Shown one piece after another: positions 19,209 through 29,101 of a DNA stretch of 57,957 nt; the first letter of the stretch is position 1, and the number at the start of each line of letters is the position of its first letter. The notes below the pieces were generated by a model. That model was not told the DNA's origin, ran no database searches, and worked only from the letters and a program-made list of their open reading frames with translations. Both the position numbers and the translations under genes were made by a program. The stretch spans positions 1 through 57,957 of the forward strand of contig JAIQFL010000018.1 in NCBI GenBank assembly GCA_020073365.1, read 5' to 3'. Source of the DNA: Terriglobia bacterium. GTDB lineage: Bacteria; Acidobacteriota; Terriglobia; Bryobacterales; Bryobacteraceae.

Positions 19209-19735
19209 CGCAGCGAGTTGTCCCTGGCCCATCCCTGCCTGCCATCGGCTCACACGTCGTGCTGTCACGGGCTTACCAGCGCGCGCATCTCTGCGGCGAA
19301 AGCGTGCAGTGGGCGAAGACCGCATCCGAGCGCGCCCCGGCGAAGGCAGACCTCCAGGCGGAGCCATTGGTCGAATACGGAGCGAGCCTGAAGGCATGCG
19401 CCGACGAGGCCCCGGAACGCGACATCAAGATGAAGCTCTACAATGACTCCGCCGGTGAGTTCAGACAAGCCCTCGACCGCCTGAGGAATTTTAGCAGCGG
19501 CCCCGGCGGCAAGCTCTGGTACGAGTTAGGGGGCCTGGTGGGCGCCGGCTGGAAATTCGACGTCGCTAAGAAGGATCAGTACGAGCGCCTTCTGGTCGAC
19601 ACTTACGCTGGACTCTGCGAAGTCGAGGGAAGGCTCTCAGAAACTTGTTCTGCCATCGACGACTGTGAGAAATGGATCCGACTGAGGGGAAGCGATCCCG
19701 AGGCGCGGTTGCTGAAAACGTCCAACGCCGCTGCT
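19205..19735 (+). pseudogene. Unrecognised helical protein, 3' end replaced by an HNH gene fragment
   Basis: The frame from TTG 19205 (overlapping the previous stop) is protein-like from about 19290 to 19720: AKADLQAEPLVEYGASLKAC, then GGKLWYELGGLVGAGWKFDV and YERLLVDTYAGLCEVEGRLS. At about 19735 it becomes low-complexity Ala/Arg sequence while another frame takes up an HNH nuclease. The natural C-terminus is therefore missing. No family is recognised. Confidence 0.45.
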
Positions 19736-19737
19736 GC

Positions 19738-20614
19738 TGCCAACCGGACGGGGCCAGGAACCCGTTCTACGAGACCATGCGGGAGGTCTCGCCCGGCGAC
19801 TCGATTTTTTCGTTTGTTGACACGTTCATCGCGGCCATCGGCATAGCGCAGTCCTATTGTTGGGAGAGCCCCAAGCCGTCCGAGTTCGGCTCCACCGGCC
19901 AGTATTGGGACAACATCGGCTGGAAGGTTCGAGTCCGGTTCACGCCGTTGCTGCACCGCGTGCGGCCGAAGGACCACATGGGCGTGCTCCGGCCACTGCT
20001 GCCGCCCAAGTATTCACCGTTGCAGGCGAACGGCAACGGCATCCAGTCCATCTACCTGACCGAAGTCTTCCGAGACGTTCGCCGAGGTGCTCGCCGGGAT
20101 CATCGGCGCGGAAGCGCAGGAACTGATTGCCGGTGTCCTCGTGGGTGCGCTCATGCAGACGAGCGACGACCTGGACTATTGGGAGCACAAGATCGAGAGC
20201 GGGATCGTGGGCGACACCACGGTCACGGAGACGGAACGGGAAGCCATCATCAGGGCACGGCGGGGCCAGGGGTTGTTCAAACAGCGGGTGATGGAGATCG
20301 AGGAGCACTGCCGGATCACCGGCGTTTCAAATCCCATCCACCTGGTTGCGAGCCATTGCAAGCCCTGGCGGGACTCCAACAATGAGGAACGCATCAATGG
20401 CGAGAACGGTCTGCTCTTGACGCCGTCCATCGACCACCTCTTCGACCGTGGGTTCATCGGCTTTGAAAACAACGGCACGTTGATCTTGTCACCGGTCGCC
20501 CATCGGCCATCGCTCGAGCGTATGGGTGTGGAAACGAAGGAGATCGTGAACGTTGGGGCGTTTACCAGCGGCCAGAAGGGGTCCTGGACTTCCACCGGAA
20601 TTCAGTATTGCTGA
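19738..20614 (+). pseudogene. HNH_2-type endonuclease, N-terminally cut, one-base frameshift
   Basis: Homology begins at about 19745 with GARNPFYETMREVSPGDSIF, then SYCWESPKPSEFGSTGQYWD and KYSPLQANGNGIQSIYLTEV. In the stretch GTCTTCC (20066-20072) one T appears extra. Removing it gives TEVSETFAEVLAGII and continues into RGQGLFKQRVMEIEEHCRIT, LVASHCKPWRDSNNEERING and LLLTPSIDHLFDRGFIGFE, the HNH_2 domain typical of defence or restriction-linked nucleases. The N-terminal Y-W-x-V-N-Q motif is absent. The catalytic half is preserved, so expression from ATG 20087 alone cannot be excluded. Confidence 0.7.
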
Positions 20615-20951
20615 GAGCGGCGCGGTGAGCAGCGCCGCAGGGGTCTCTTCGCGGTTCGTCCGCAGATCAGAGTGGATTCCTTGGAATGGCGCCTCGGCCG
20701 ACTCCGAGTTGCCGACGGCCCGAGCGGAGCGGGCGCTTTCCCACAACGGCGTTTGGGGCCACCAGACGGGATTGTTTGGTGGGAAGGGCTGTTTTCGCTA
20801 GGAATCAGCCTCGGCCCAGGGTCCAGGCCTTCATTCCCGAGAACCTCTGACCCGAAGCGCCCACATCCGCCAGTTTCAGAGTGCCGTGATCCAGGCTTTG
20901 GACCGCAGCCAGCCGCGAGCGCCAGTTGGGGTAGAATCGTTCGGGCATGCT
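20615..20951. other. Intergenic stretch with a kinase promoter at its end
   Basis: No gene is recognised in this stretch. TAGAAT at 20932-20937 is a plausible -10 for the kinase gene and would put the transcript start within about 8 bases of ATG 20952. Confidence 0.4.
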
Positions 20952-23513
20952 ATGCGTCTTTCACCTGGCGACAAGTTCGGGCCCTATACGTTGATCTCGC
21001 CTCTGGGCGAGGGCGGCATGGGTGAAGTATGGAAGGCGCGCGATACCCGCCTCGACCGCACCGTAGCGTTGAAGCTGGCTAAAGCCGACTTCAGCGAACG
21101 GTTTGAACGGGAAGCTCGTCTGGTAGCGGCGCTCAATCATCCGAATATCTGCACCCTGCATGACGTGGGCCCGAACTATCTGGTGATGGAGTTGGTCGAA
21201 GGCGTGCCGCTGAAGGGCCCACTGCCGGCCGCCAAGGCTGTGGAGTATGCGGGACAGATTCTGGACGCCCTGGATGCAGCGCACCGCAAAGGCATCACCC
21301 ATCGCGATCTGAAGCCTTCCAACATCCTGGTCGGCAGCCATGGCGTCAAACTGCTCGATTTCGGACTGGCGAAGGAGGCGGCCGTCTTGAAGGAGTCCGA
21401 TGCCACGCTGACCAGTGCGCTCACCGGCAAGGGGCAGATTGTCGGTACGCTGCAATACATGGCGCCCGAGCAATTGCGGGGAAGGGACGCCGGCCCGCGC
21501 AGTGACATCTTTGCCTTCGGCTGCGTCCTGTATGAGATGCTCTCCGGCAAGCGGGCATTCGAGGGCGCGTCGACGGCCAGCGTGATTGCTGCGATTCTGG
21601 AGCGCGACCCCGCTCCGTTGGATGTGAGTCCGCCGTTGGACCGCCTGATTCGCAAATGCCTGGCCAAAGATCCGGAAGAACGATTCCAGAATGCGCGCGA
21701 TCTGAAATACACCCTCGGGCTGGCTATGCAGCCGAACCCAGCGGCAGCGGAGTGGGGCAGGTCCCGTCCCTGGCCGTGGATGATTGCGGCCGGCGTCACG
21801 GCGGCCGTCGCGTTAGCCCTTGCGGCCGTCCAATTCTTGGCTGGCCCCGCGCCCGCTCCACTCACAACATTCACCGTTTTTCCCGAAGAAAAGACGGCGC
21901 TTACCGGATATCTCGCGGTCTCGCCCGATGGTAGGCACATTGTCTTCGTGGCGCGTGACTCGGCTGGCATTTCTCAGTTGTGGCTGCGCGCGCTGGACTC
22001 CACGGAAACGCTGCGCCTACCGGGCACCGAAGGCGCAATAAGTCCGGGCTGGTCCGCAGACGGGCGGTCGGTCGCTTTTCAGGCTTCTAACAAATTGAAA
22101 AGGATCGAGGTGGCCACCGGCCAGGTCTTCAACATCGCGGACACCGGGGGCTTGGCACGGGGCTCGTGCTGGGCACCCGACGGGACCATCGTATTCGGGG
22201 TTTTTGGCGCCCCAATTCGCCGGGTTCCCGCCACTGGAGGCGTACCCCAAGCGCTGACCACGCTCGATCGTTCCCACGGCGAGGCCGGGCATAGCTTCCC
22301 TTGGGTGCTGCCCGGTGGCAAACGTTTCCTGTTCCTGGTGCAATCCGCTCAACCAGACACTCGCGGCATCTGGGTGGCTTCGCTCACCCAGCCATCTGAT
22401 CGCAAGCGGATCATAGACGATGACTCCGCCGCTGCTTATTCCGGTCGATATTTGCTGTTCGTGCGCAACGGCGCCCTGATGGCGCAACCCTTTGATCCGG
22501 ACCGCGCCGTTCTAACTGGTACGGCGGAGGCGGTGGCGCCGAAGATCGGCTATGCTCCCGCAACCGGCGGTGGCGCTTTTGGCGTGTCTCCGAGTGGCGT
22601 GCTGGCCTGGTCGCCGGTGTACGCGTCGACATCCAAGGCGCGTTTGACCTGGTTCGACCGTTCCGGTGCCAGGCTTGAGGATGTTGGTCCCGCGAAAAAC
22701 TACGTCAGCGTGGCGCTCTCTCCAGATGGGAAGCGGATCGCGGCATCCAATCTCGATGCGAGCGCGACCTGGCCGCTGCTGATATTGGATCTGGCACGCG
22801 CAAGCACCATGGAGATCGGCCGACAGGACGCCTCTTATTTGCACCCCGTGTGGTCGCCGGACTCATCGCGGATCGCATTTGTAGCCCTCCGTGGGGGTAA
22901 GACGGAATTATCGGTCCAGAACTCGAGTGGCGCAGGCGTGGAGCAATCGATTTTGGAGAACGGAAGGCTCAAAGTTCCGACCGGTTGGTCGAGAGACGGA
23001 CGACTGCTGCTGTATTCCGAAACCGCCGAAACCGGCAGAACTTCGCTCTGGACGCTCGGCCTCATTGGCGTCCCGAAGCCTGAGCGGCTCATGCCGGCCG
23101 ATTTCGAATCGGTTCTCGGCCAGTTCTCCCCGGACGGCCATTGGGTGGCGTACACCGCAACGGAATCGCCCGTGGCGCAAGTATACGTGCAATCGTTCCC
23201 ACTTGGTCGCGGCAAGTGGCAGATTTCCAGCGATGGCGGCAGCCAACCGCGATGGTGCCGCGATGGCAAGGAGTTGTTCTATATCGATCCCCTGGGCAAA
23301 ATGATGTCGGTAGAGATGAAGCCCGGAGCAGCCTTTGAACCCGGACAGCCGAAAGCCCTGTTCGCATTCCGCGGGTCTAACAATCCGTACAGCTCATTCC
23401 GCTACGATGTCACCGCCGACGGCAAAGAGTTCCTCATCCTGACGCCGGTGGAAGACACTTCGCTCGATCCGTTGCATGTCGTGATCAATTGGACGGCGGG
23501 ATTAAAGAAATGA
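20952..23513 (+). CDS. Receptor-like Ser/Thr protein kinase with PD40 beta-propeller
   Basis: 853 residues from ATG 20952; a start at 20886 adds an unlikely leader. The kinase domain is complete: GEGGMGEV loop 19-26, K41, HRDLKPSN 117-124 with catalytic D119, DFG 136-138, APE 171-173. One TM helix spans about 276-297 (MIAAGVTAAVALALAAVQFL). The extracytoplasmic half holds repeated PD40/TolB-like blades (LAVSPDGRHIVFVARDSAGI; VALSPDGKRIAASN; VWSPDSSRIAFVALRGG). This PknB-plus-propeller layout is an Acidobacteria hallmark. It should phosphorylate cytoplasmic proteins in response to an unknown outside signal. It is intact and stands alone. Confidence 0.93.
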   Translation: MRLSPGDKFGPYTLISPLGEGGMGEVWKARDTRLDRTVALKLAKADFSERFEREARLVAALNHPNICTLHDVGPNYLVMELVEGVPLKGPLPAAKAVEYAGQILDALDAAHRKGITHRDLKPSNILVGSHGVKLLDFGLAKEAAVLKESDATLTSALTGKGQIVGTLQYMAPEQLRGRDAGPRSDIFAFGCVLYEMLSGKRAFEGASTASVIAAILERDPAPLDVSPPLDRLIRKCLAKDPEERFQNARDLKYTLGLAMQPNPAAAEWGRSRPWPWMIAAGVTAAVALALAAVQFLAGPAPAPLTTFTVFPEEKTALTGYLAVSPDGRHIVFVARDSAGISQLWLRALDSTETLRLPGTEGAISPGWSADGRSVAFQASNKLKRIEVATGQVFNIADTGGLARGSCWAPDGTIVFGVFGAPIRRVPATGGVPQALTTLDRSHGEAGHSFPWVLPGGKRFLFLVQSAQPDTRGIWVASLTQPSDRKRIIDDDSAAAYSGRYLLFVRNGALMAQPFDPDRAVLTGTAEAVAPKIGYAPATGGGAFGVSPSGVLAWSPVYASTSKARLTWFDRSGARLEDVGPAKNYVSVALSPDGKRIAASNLDASATWPLLILDLARASTMEIGRQDASYLHPVWSPDSSRIAFVALRGGKTELSVQNSSGAGVEQSILENGRLKVPTGWSRDGRLLLYSETAETGRTSLWTLGLIGVPKPERLMPADFESVLGQFSPDGHWVAYTATESPVAQVYVQSFPLGRGKWQISSDGGSQPRWCRDGKELFYIDPLGKMMSVEMKPGAAFEPGQPKALFAFRGSNNPYSSFRYDVTADGKEFLILTPVEDTSLDPLHVVINWTAGLKK

Positions 23514-23973
23514 ACGCAGACACCTTCGCCGTCCGGAAGTGCCACCCACCAAGGATGGTCGGACACTCGGAGAATGGCTCCGAGACGGTGTTCGGGGCCA
23601 GCGTGCCGAGTCATTCCTATTGATAAATCACTAGGGCTGTATCGGCAGTGCTCCGGCGAGGAAACCGCCGAGGACGTGTCGAGCGGACGGGGCCGGAGCA
23701 TTGCCGATACGGTGATTTGTACTGAACCCGCATATGGGGATTCAATCGTAACCTTATGGGTGGAAAGGAGATAACTGTCGTGTGAAGAGGAAAGGCCGAT
23801 TACACGGCACGACTCTATGATACTCCCGCGCAAGCGGGTTAGTACAAATCCCCTTCCCACCAGCTCCCACCAGCAACCCCCCGCGAAGTCGTTGTGGGAA
23901 ATGTCCCGCCTACACGTCCCGTGATCGACGACCCGTCCTTCCTTCCCGGTGCGCAGCATGGTACTCTGCCGGC
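23514..23973. other. 460-base stretch without recognisable gene
   Basis: Neither strand shows a convincing coding pattern, repeat or hairpin. It may contain the kinase terminator and promoter of the HIT gene, but I cannot point to either. Confidence 0.45.
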
Positions 23974-24354
23974 TTGGTCCCCTGCCCCTTCTGCTCCATC
24001 ACGCCCGACCGGATCTGGATCGAGACCGAGCACGCCATTGCGTTCGCCGACTCCCAGCCCGTCGCTGACGGCCACTTGATTGTCGCGCCCCGGAGGCATG
24101 TCAGCACTATTCACGCGCTCACGATCGTTGAGCAGAAGGCCATCTGGGATCTCGTGGCCCAAGTCCGCGAACAGCTGCTAACCGGCCTCAAGCCGGAAAG
24201 CCTCGCTATCGGTTTCAGCGACGGACTGGCGCCCGTGCAGACCGACCTGCACGCCCACGTGCACGTGGTCCCGCGCCGGGCCGGTGATCCGCCTGAACCA
24301 CGGGACGGAATCCAGTGGCTGGCTCACGACACGCTGGGCTGGCCCAAGGGGTGA
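23974..24354 (+). CDS. HIT-family nucleotide hydrolase/transferase
   Basis: 126 residues from TTG 23974; no in-frame ATG precedes it. It begins CPFCSITPDRIWIETEHAIA and contains FADSQPVADGHLIVAPRRHV and the histidine triad HAHVHVVPR near residue 95. HIT proteins hydrolyse or transfer nucleoside phosphates, with the middle His as nucleophile. The N-terminal C-P-F-C motif and length fit the HIT/Hint branch. It is complete and is followed by a broken HNH-type gene. Confidence 0.88.
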   Translation: MVPCPFCSITPDRIWIETEHAIAFADSQPVADGHLIVAPRRHVSTIHALTIVEQKAIWDLVAQVREQLLTGLKPESLAIGFSDGLAPVQTDLHAHVHVVPRRAGDPPEPRDGIQWLAHDTLGWPKG

Positions 24355-24388
24355 CGAACGATGGCTCCCACTGTGCCTCCCTCGTCCG

Positions 24389-24640
24389 ATGAGCAAGTCC
24401 GGTTCCTTGGTGAACCTGCAACGCCTGCTCGATGAGGGCCTGTTCGTCGCCACGTACAAGTACGCGCTTCTCCTTTCTATCGCCGATCTATGCATCGAAC
24501 AGGGCGACGATTCCGGCGCGCCTCTACTGCTTGCGACCGAGGACATCGCCGAAAAGATTCGTGCAATACTACTGGCGGCACGCCGCACCATTCGCTACTC
24601 GAGAGGACGCAGAGAAGGAGGGAACCGCGCCAGTGGCGGT
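24389..24640 (+). pseudogene. Truncated HNH-associated protein fragment
   Basis: From ATG 24389: LVNLQRLLDEGLFVATYKYA, LLLSIADLCIEQGDDSGAPL and LLATEDIAEK. A frameshift near 24557 (AAAAGATTC) moves the pattern to FVQYYWRHAAPFATREDAEK. This N-terminal block with Y-K-Y-A-L-L-x-A-L-A-D-L is found in large restriction-like HNH proteins. At about 24640 it is joined to an ADOP permease. Only about 85 residues survive. The family call is from memory of the motif. Confidence 0.5.
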
Positions 24641-25212
24641 TGATCAGCCACCGTATGTGGCGCAGCCGCCTGAATGGAGACCCAAACGTGGCGGGCCGGG
24701 TTTTGCGGCTGAACGGGAAGAGCGTGACGGTCGTCGGAGTGGCTCCCAAGGACTTTCTCGGAGTTTTTCCGATGGCTCCGGCCGACGTGTTCGTTCCGGT
24801 GACTTCGGGTGCGGCCATCGCGCCGGAGCTGGGCGGCGACGCTCTCCACGCGAGGAATCTCGCTTTGTTTCGTGTGGTGCTGCGGATGGCGCCCGGGGTG
24901 AGGCTGGCCGCCGCGGAAGCGGCTCTCGACGCCGAAAGACGCCACCTTGACGACGAGGGCGGCATCCCGGAAAGCGAACGCAAGGGCCGCCAGGTACGGC
25001 TGCTTTCGGCTGGCGGCATGATGCCCATGCCGGCCGAGAAGAAGGCGATGACGTACACCTTCATGGCGGTCCTGATGAGCTTGATTCTCTCGCTGGCGTG
25101 CACCAACCTGGCCAATCTTTTGCTGGCGCGCGGAAGCCAGCGGAGCAGAGAGATCGCCATTCGGATCGCCGTCGGTGCCAACCGGGTCCGGCTGGTCCGG
25201 CAGTTGCTCACC
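24640..25212 (+). pseudogene. ADOP/MacB-type permease, internal fragment
   Basis: The frame reads ISHRMWRSRLNGDPNVAGRV, LRLNGKSVTVVGVAPKDFLG, then a periplasmic core and the first FtsX-type segment: TYTFMAVLMSLILSLACTNL, ANLLLARGSQRSREIAIRIA and VGANRVRLVRQLLT. At about 25212 it ends abruptly: the following codons encode no TM pattern. About 190 of the usual 800 residues remain, with both ends lost. It is the third ADOP remnant. Confidence 0.78.
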
Positions 25213-25360
25213 TGGATCAGGCCCTGTTATTGCCTGTTATTGCCTGATATTCTCGCAGTTGCCTTTGCACACAAGTGTCCTGGAATGTGAGTATTAGGTC
25301 CCGAGAGACGATCCAGATTCCCTGTTCCGTCCCTGTTTTACAGGCCGTCGCTAGGGAGCC

Positions 25361-25610
25361 ATGAGCGCAAACCTTGAGAAAAAATCTTGAGAATTCCAAG
25401 GCCACCCGCCACTATCTAAGTGTGGAGCACATTTCCGATCACGATCTAGAGCGCTACCACCTTGGAATGGTGGTGGACGAAGGCGAGCTGACCGCGTTGG
25501 AGGAACACGTTTTGGCCTGCCCGGAGTGCGCTGAACGGGCAGAGGAAGTGGCTAGGTATGTGGACACACAACGGGCAGCGATCATCACCGGAGGATTCGA
25601 TTTGGAATGA
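25361..25610 (+). pseudogene. Small anti-sigma-like zinc-finger protein, possibly frameshifted in an A6 run
   Basis: The main frame encodes ISDHDLERYHLGMVVDEGEL and TALEEHVLACPECAERAEEV, with H-x3-C-x2-C as in zf-HC2 anti-sigma factor N-termini. It is followed by 20 residues without a membrane helix. In this frame the only start is TTG 25374. ATG 25361 is a better start but is out of phase because of AAAAAA at about 25379-25385. With five A it would read MSANLEKNLENSKAT straight into the domain. It is either a short intact protein from TTG or a one-base homopolymer frameshift. No sigma factor gene is adjacent. Confidence 0.6.
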
Positions 25611-25640
25611 GAAAAGCACAAGCAGGGACGGACGCGTTGC

Positions 25641-25907
25641 ATGGTACTGCCCGGCACACGGCACACTTCTTTGCAGTGGGCACGAAATCACAGTGACCCC
25701 AACGAATCCGAGTTGCAGAGGGCGGCAAGACGGATCCAGTACACCCATGAGGTCAGCGACATCCAGAGCCTTACTCCGGCCCAGGCGACCAAACTGATGG
25801 AGCAGTTGGCGGCCATCGCATTCGGGGATGACGCAGACGCGCGCGCCGCGGCGGATGCGGAAGCGGAAAAGGGAGGTGCCCACGGTACACTGACGAAGCC
25901 GCGATAG
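25641..25907 (+). CDS. Short Ala-rich hypothetical protein
   Basis: 88 residues from ATG 25641. The central part is helical and protein-like (ELQRAARRIQYTHEVSDIQS; LTPAQATKLMEQLAAIAFGD), with an Ala/Glu tail. No family is recognised. It may be a phage-like or accessory gene, or a remnant. Confidence 0.35.
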   Translation: MVLPGTRHTSLQWARNHSDPNESELQRAARRIQYTHEVSDIQSLTPAQATKLMEQLAAIAFGDDADARAAADAEAEKGGAHGTLTKPR

Positions 25908-25994
25908 GAGCCGGTTAACGGGCCGGCCGCGGCGTTTCTGCCGGAGAGGCGCGACCGGGCAAACGGCGCGCGCAGCCGGCCGCGTACGGTTGTA

Positions 25995-26462
25995 TCAAAA
26001 AGCATTATGGAAACGGGTGAATTGAGCGTTGAGAACATAGCTGCTTTTCTCCATCAGAACTCTCATCACCAGGACAGCAGACACCAGGCGATAGCCGGGC
26101 CTCCCCGCCAGCAGAGCCAGCGGCAATCCGACCGCGGCTACCAGGATGGAAATGTGGGTCTGTAGTCTCGCGTAGGAATAGATCGCGCGCGCGATGCCGG
26201 GTTCTCCCGGGTTCAGGTACTCCGCCATGTATTTCCGGGTTGTGATCGCCAAGCCGGTGGCCGCCACCCCCGCGGTGATACTTGTCAGCCACCCCACGTA
26301 GACGTAGGGCCCGAGCCGCACTTTACCGATTACATTGGCGACAATGATGGAGGATGAAAGTGCCCCCGATGCCGCAAAAACTCCAGCCCGTACCAGAGGG
26401 AGTTTCGGGCGATCGTCTGGGTGTTGGTGCTGGTATGGTGAGGCTGAGGGCTCAATTGACAA
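25995..26462 (-). pseudogene. Polysaccharide flippase (MATE/Wzx-like), N-terminal fragment
   Basis: From TTG 26462 the product reads LPLVRAGVFAASGALSSSII, VANVIGKVRLGPYVYVGWLT and LNPGEPGIARAIYSYARLQT, with four membrane segments and a final LMEKSSYVLNAQFTRFHNAF before the stop at 25995. The pattern of paired helices with G-x-x-x-Y matches oligosaccharide flippases of about 450 residues, so two thirds are missing. It starts 12 bases after the stop of a glycosyltransferase, which suggests they once formed a surface-glycan operon. Confidence 0.6.
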
Positions 26463-26473
26463 TCCCTGAACAG

Positions 26474-27387
26474 TTATCCGCCAGTCAACAGTCCGGCAGC
26501 GCGCTTCCACAACATATGGGCAAACACCTTGTAGCGCCGATCGTACCAGGCGGTAGGCACGGGCCACCACGCCAGCGACCGCACCATCCAGCGCAGGGCC
26601 CCGTCCTTGCCCTGTTCCCGGAGCATGATAGCGCCGTCGGCGAGAAAACAACCGTAAAGCCTGGCACGGCGAAGCCAGCGGACTGGTCCCCTCACGTTCT
26701 TTAGAACTGTTTGGTCTACGCACATCATATGTATGCGAAGAAACTTCTCTGCCTGCTGCGTCACCTGAATGGGTGACTTTCGATAAATCGCCAGCGGTTT
26801 GGGAATGTGCACAAACTGGTGGCGGCCAATCAGCCGGAGCCACAAGTCCCAATCCTCGCACATTCCACGATCTTCGCTGAAACCACCTTCAGCCAGAACA
26901 ACATCCCTCCGCAGCACGGTAGAAGAAGGTGAAAAAGGGCTGAGCCGCCGAAGAATCTTAGGCAGACGACTGGGATCTGGAGCCTTCAGGATTCCGATGG
27001 CGCCATCTTCCTGCAGATACTGGACATCAGTATAAATGACCACCGCTTCGGGGTTATGCCGGATCACCTCGGCTTGGAGTGCAAGCTTGTCGGGCTCCCA
27101 CAGGTCGTCGGAATCAAGCAGGGCAATCCATTCACACTGCGCCACTACATGGCCGCATTTCTTGCAGCGCCCTGACCACGGTTAGATTGGCGGAGAACCT
27201 TCACGGGGGGGCCGAACGATTCCGCAACTTCAGCCGAGCCATCGGTGGAACCATCGTCGATGACAATAATTTCAACCGGGGGGGTCGTTTGAGCAAGGGC
27301 AGATTCAATCGCAGGCCTCAAATACGGACCGGAATTATACACCGGAATGACCGCACTGAAAGCGGGTGTTAAACAAGGCGATATCAT
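26474..27387 (-). pseudogene. GT2-family glycosyltransferase, frameshifted
   Basis: From ATG 27387 the N-terminal Rossmann part is classic: FSAVIPVYNSGPYLRPAIES, EIIVIDDGSTDGSAEVAESF and RQSNRGQGAARNAAM, then a TAG. From 27145 another frame continues with CEWIALLDSDDLWEPDKLAL (the D-x-D metal site), then RGMCEDWDLWLRLIGRHQFV, and ends at 26474. A one-base change near 27148-27155 separates the two. Restored, it would be about 305 residues, like the intact GT2 at 29925-30899. The product would transfer a nucleotide-activated sugar to a surface glycan. Confidence 0.82.
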
Positions 27388-27426
27388 ATCAAAATCCTGG
27401 TCGTGGATTGATATACATATGACCAC

Positions 27427-27649
27427 AAAGTAGACGCGCCGCGACAGCAGCCACCCTTAGGTGCGCGACACTGACTTCTCGAAGAGGGGCGCCAAGGCGA
27501 AGGTGAAATGCCTGGTAGTGGGACCAAAGACGGCTTAGATCTCCGGCCCCTCCACATTCTCAACCCACCTAACATCTTCAATAGCCCTCCTTGTTGAAGT
27601 GGATACAGCCGCCGGGAGGGCGGCTGACAGTGAACCGCCCAACTCCAGA
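27427..27649 (-). pseudogene. Short degraded coding remnant between GT2 and FkbM genes
   Basis: The minus strand reads VENVEGPEI, a TAA, then AVFGPTTRHFTFALAPLFEK before another stop. The composition is protein-like but interrupted, and no start exists. A stem formed by GGGCGGTTCACTG... and CAGCCGCCC lies close to the FkbM stop and could be that gene's terminator. Confidence 0.3.
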
Positions 27650-28540
27650 TCATCGATGTACCGAGGAGTGACGCGCATGCACGTCCCACCAGAGCGAGCG
27701 TTCCTTGCCGGCCCTGCGATAGTAGTTTTTCAGATCTCCGAACCAGCGAAGCGCGGCGGCCGGCGTCATCCATGAACCGGCGGCTTGCTCTCCAAACGGG
27801 CCGGAGCTGCAAGGCGTGAATGGATAGTGATCGCGGCTGTACTGGCCGGGCGGATTCCATTCGGACTTGGCACGAAACCGTTGCGGAAGGCTGCGGATCG
27901 CGTTCCGAACGAACGGAGCGAGCCACCCAGCTTTCCGTAGAAGTCGCCAGCCGATCTGGTGATCGAATATCGGCGGCGTGTGCCAGAAGGTCTCGCCATC
28001 CACGAACTTGAAGTCGGAGTACCCCAGTTCGATCAACGTCTCGATGGTAGGGTCGGCAAAGTTCAGTTCGAGGGAGACATAGGCGGGGGCAGTTGCTGGA
28101 GTGAGGGACTGCAGAGTTTGCAGATCCGAACCTTCGATGTCGACTTTCATGAAGAAAGGCTTCCCATGCTCGGCAATAAGTTGCAGGGTCGTGACGCAAG
28201 AGATGTCTATCTCTTCCCACTCCCCAGCCTGTCCTCTTTTATCTGGTTCGAAGGAAGACCAGCCGTCGCTCAGGAGATTACGGTAGAAGGTGAACACTCC
28301 CGGTTCCTTCAACACCCCCGCATTGATGACCGTCATCCGCCCTTGCTGGATGTCGTTTTCAAATCGCCGGGTGCATTGAGCCGCCAACAGCGGATTGGCT
28401 TCAATTCCCACGACCCGATACCCGAGATGGAGATAATAGGCAGCGTCATCGCCGTTGTTGAGCCCAATGTCAAAGACAAGGTCGTGCTCCCCCAATTCTC
28501 CTCCGTCATCGGCACGATGAGCCCACCGGACCGAATCCAA
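27650..28540 (-). CDS. FkbM-family methyltransferase
   Basis: 296 residues from TTG 28540, or shorter from TTG 28495, which has GGAGG in front. The Rossmann core begins HDLVFDIGLNNGDDAAYYLH (SAM motif I), then YRVVGIEANPLLAAQCTRRF, with the FkbM signature GKPFFMKVDIEGSDLQTLQS near 125. The C-terminal third (from about 200) is an extra segment with no recognised domain, ending SLWWDVHARHSSVHR. FkbM enzymes O-methylate sugars or polyketides. With flanking GT2 and TylF-like genes, a role in surface-glycan decoration is likely. Confidence 0.85.
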   Translation of the reverse strand: MDSVRWAHRADDGGELGEHDLVFDIGLNNGDDAAYYLHLGYRVVGIEANPLLAAQCTRRFENDIQQGRMTVINAGVLKEPGVFTFYRNLLSDGWSSFEPDKRGQAGEWEEIDISCVTTLQLIAEHGKPFFMKVDIEGSDLQTLQSLTPATAPAYVSLELNFADPTIETLIELGYSDFKFVDGETFWHTPPIFDHQIGWRLLRKAGWLAPFVRNAIRSLPQRFRAKSEWNPPGQYSRDHYPFTPCSSGPFGEQAAGSWMTPAAALRWFGDLKNYYRRAGKERSLWWDVHARHSSVHR

Positions 28541-29101
28541 AATATATCACCTTTCGACTTGCGGCCAAGCAGTGCGAGGCCCACTCCTCCAGGCTGAAAT
28601 CTCCCGTGAGTTGGCGATGGATTCAACCCAGGGATCACGAGCGCCTCGAGTGTAGGCTGGTGCTGCCTGGGCTACACCGTCCGCCCCGCACGGGCCCTCC
28701 AGTCGCGGCCGTTAGGGCCGGGCTACAATGATCGCCATGGCCGCCATCAAGGCATCCCAAGGCTCGTGTGGATTTCCACGGAGGCGTGACGATTGTTCGA
28801 CGAGAAACTCACAACTAAGTGAACTTTGGCTTTGAAGCGGAGTAGCGGCCCGTGGAGCCGCGGTGTAGGTCGTACCAGCTATCGCGTTGGGTGCGCTGGC
28901 TATTCTTGTACATCCAGCTCGCTCTTCACTGAACGGCGGCATAGGAAAGCCACTTGCCGTGGGACTGCTCACCAAACGGTTGCAGGCCGACGTTCGGTAA
29001 GGGACAATAATAGGGCGAGGACTTCACGTTGGGTGGTTACGTTCGATGACTGCCGCCATCAGCCACCGTTATCGGCCCCGGCCCCGAGAAATGGCCTGCT
29101 A
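28541..29101. other. Intergenic stretch holding the duplication remnant
   Basis: Apart from the repeat at 28655-28740, no gene is recognised. An open frame from 28826 is only the out-of-homology leader of the methyltransferase at 29102. Confidence 0.45.
28655..28740 (+). repeat. Degenerate copy of the TylF-gene 3' end and following promoter
   Basis: CACCGTCCGCCCCGCACGGG and flanks at about 28665-28703 repeat the 3' end of the gene at 29102-29899 (about 29850-29888). GGGCTACAATGATCGCCATGG here corresponds to GGGGCTATAATGAATCACCATGG there. The peptide C-L-G-x-T-V-R-P-A-R-A-L-Q is shared. It looks like the leftover of a tandem duplication. Confidence 0.7.
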
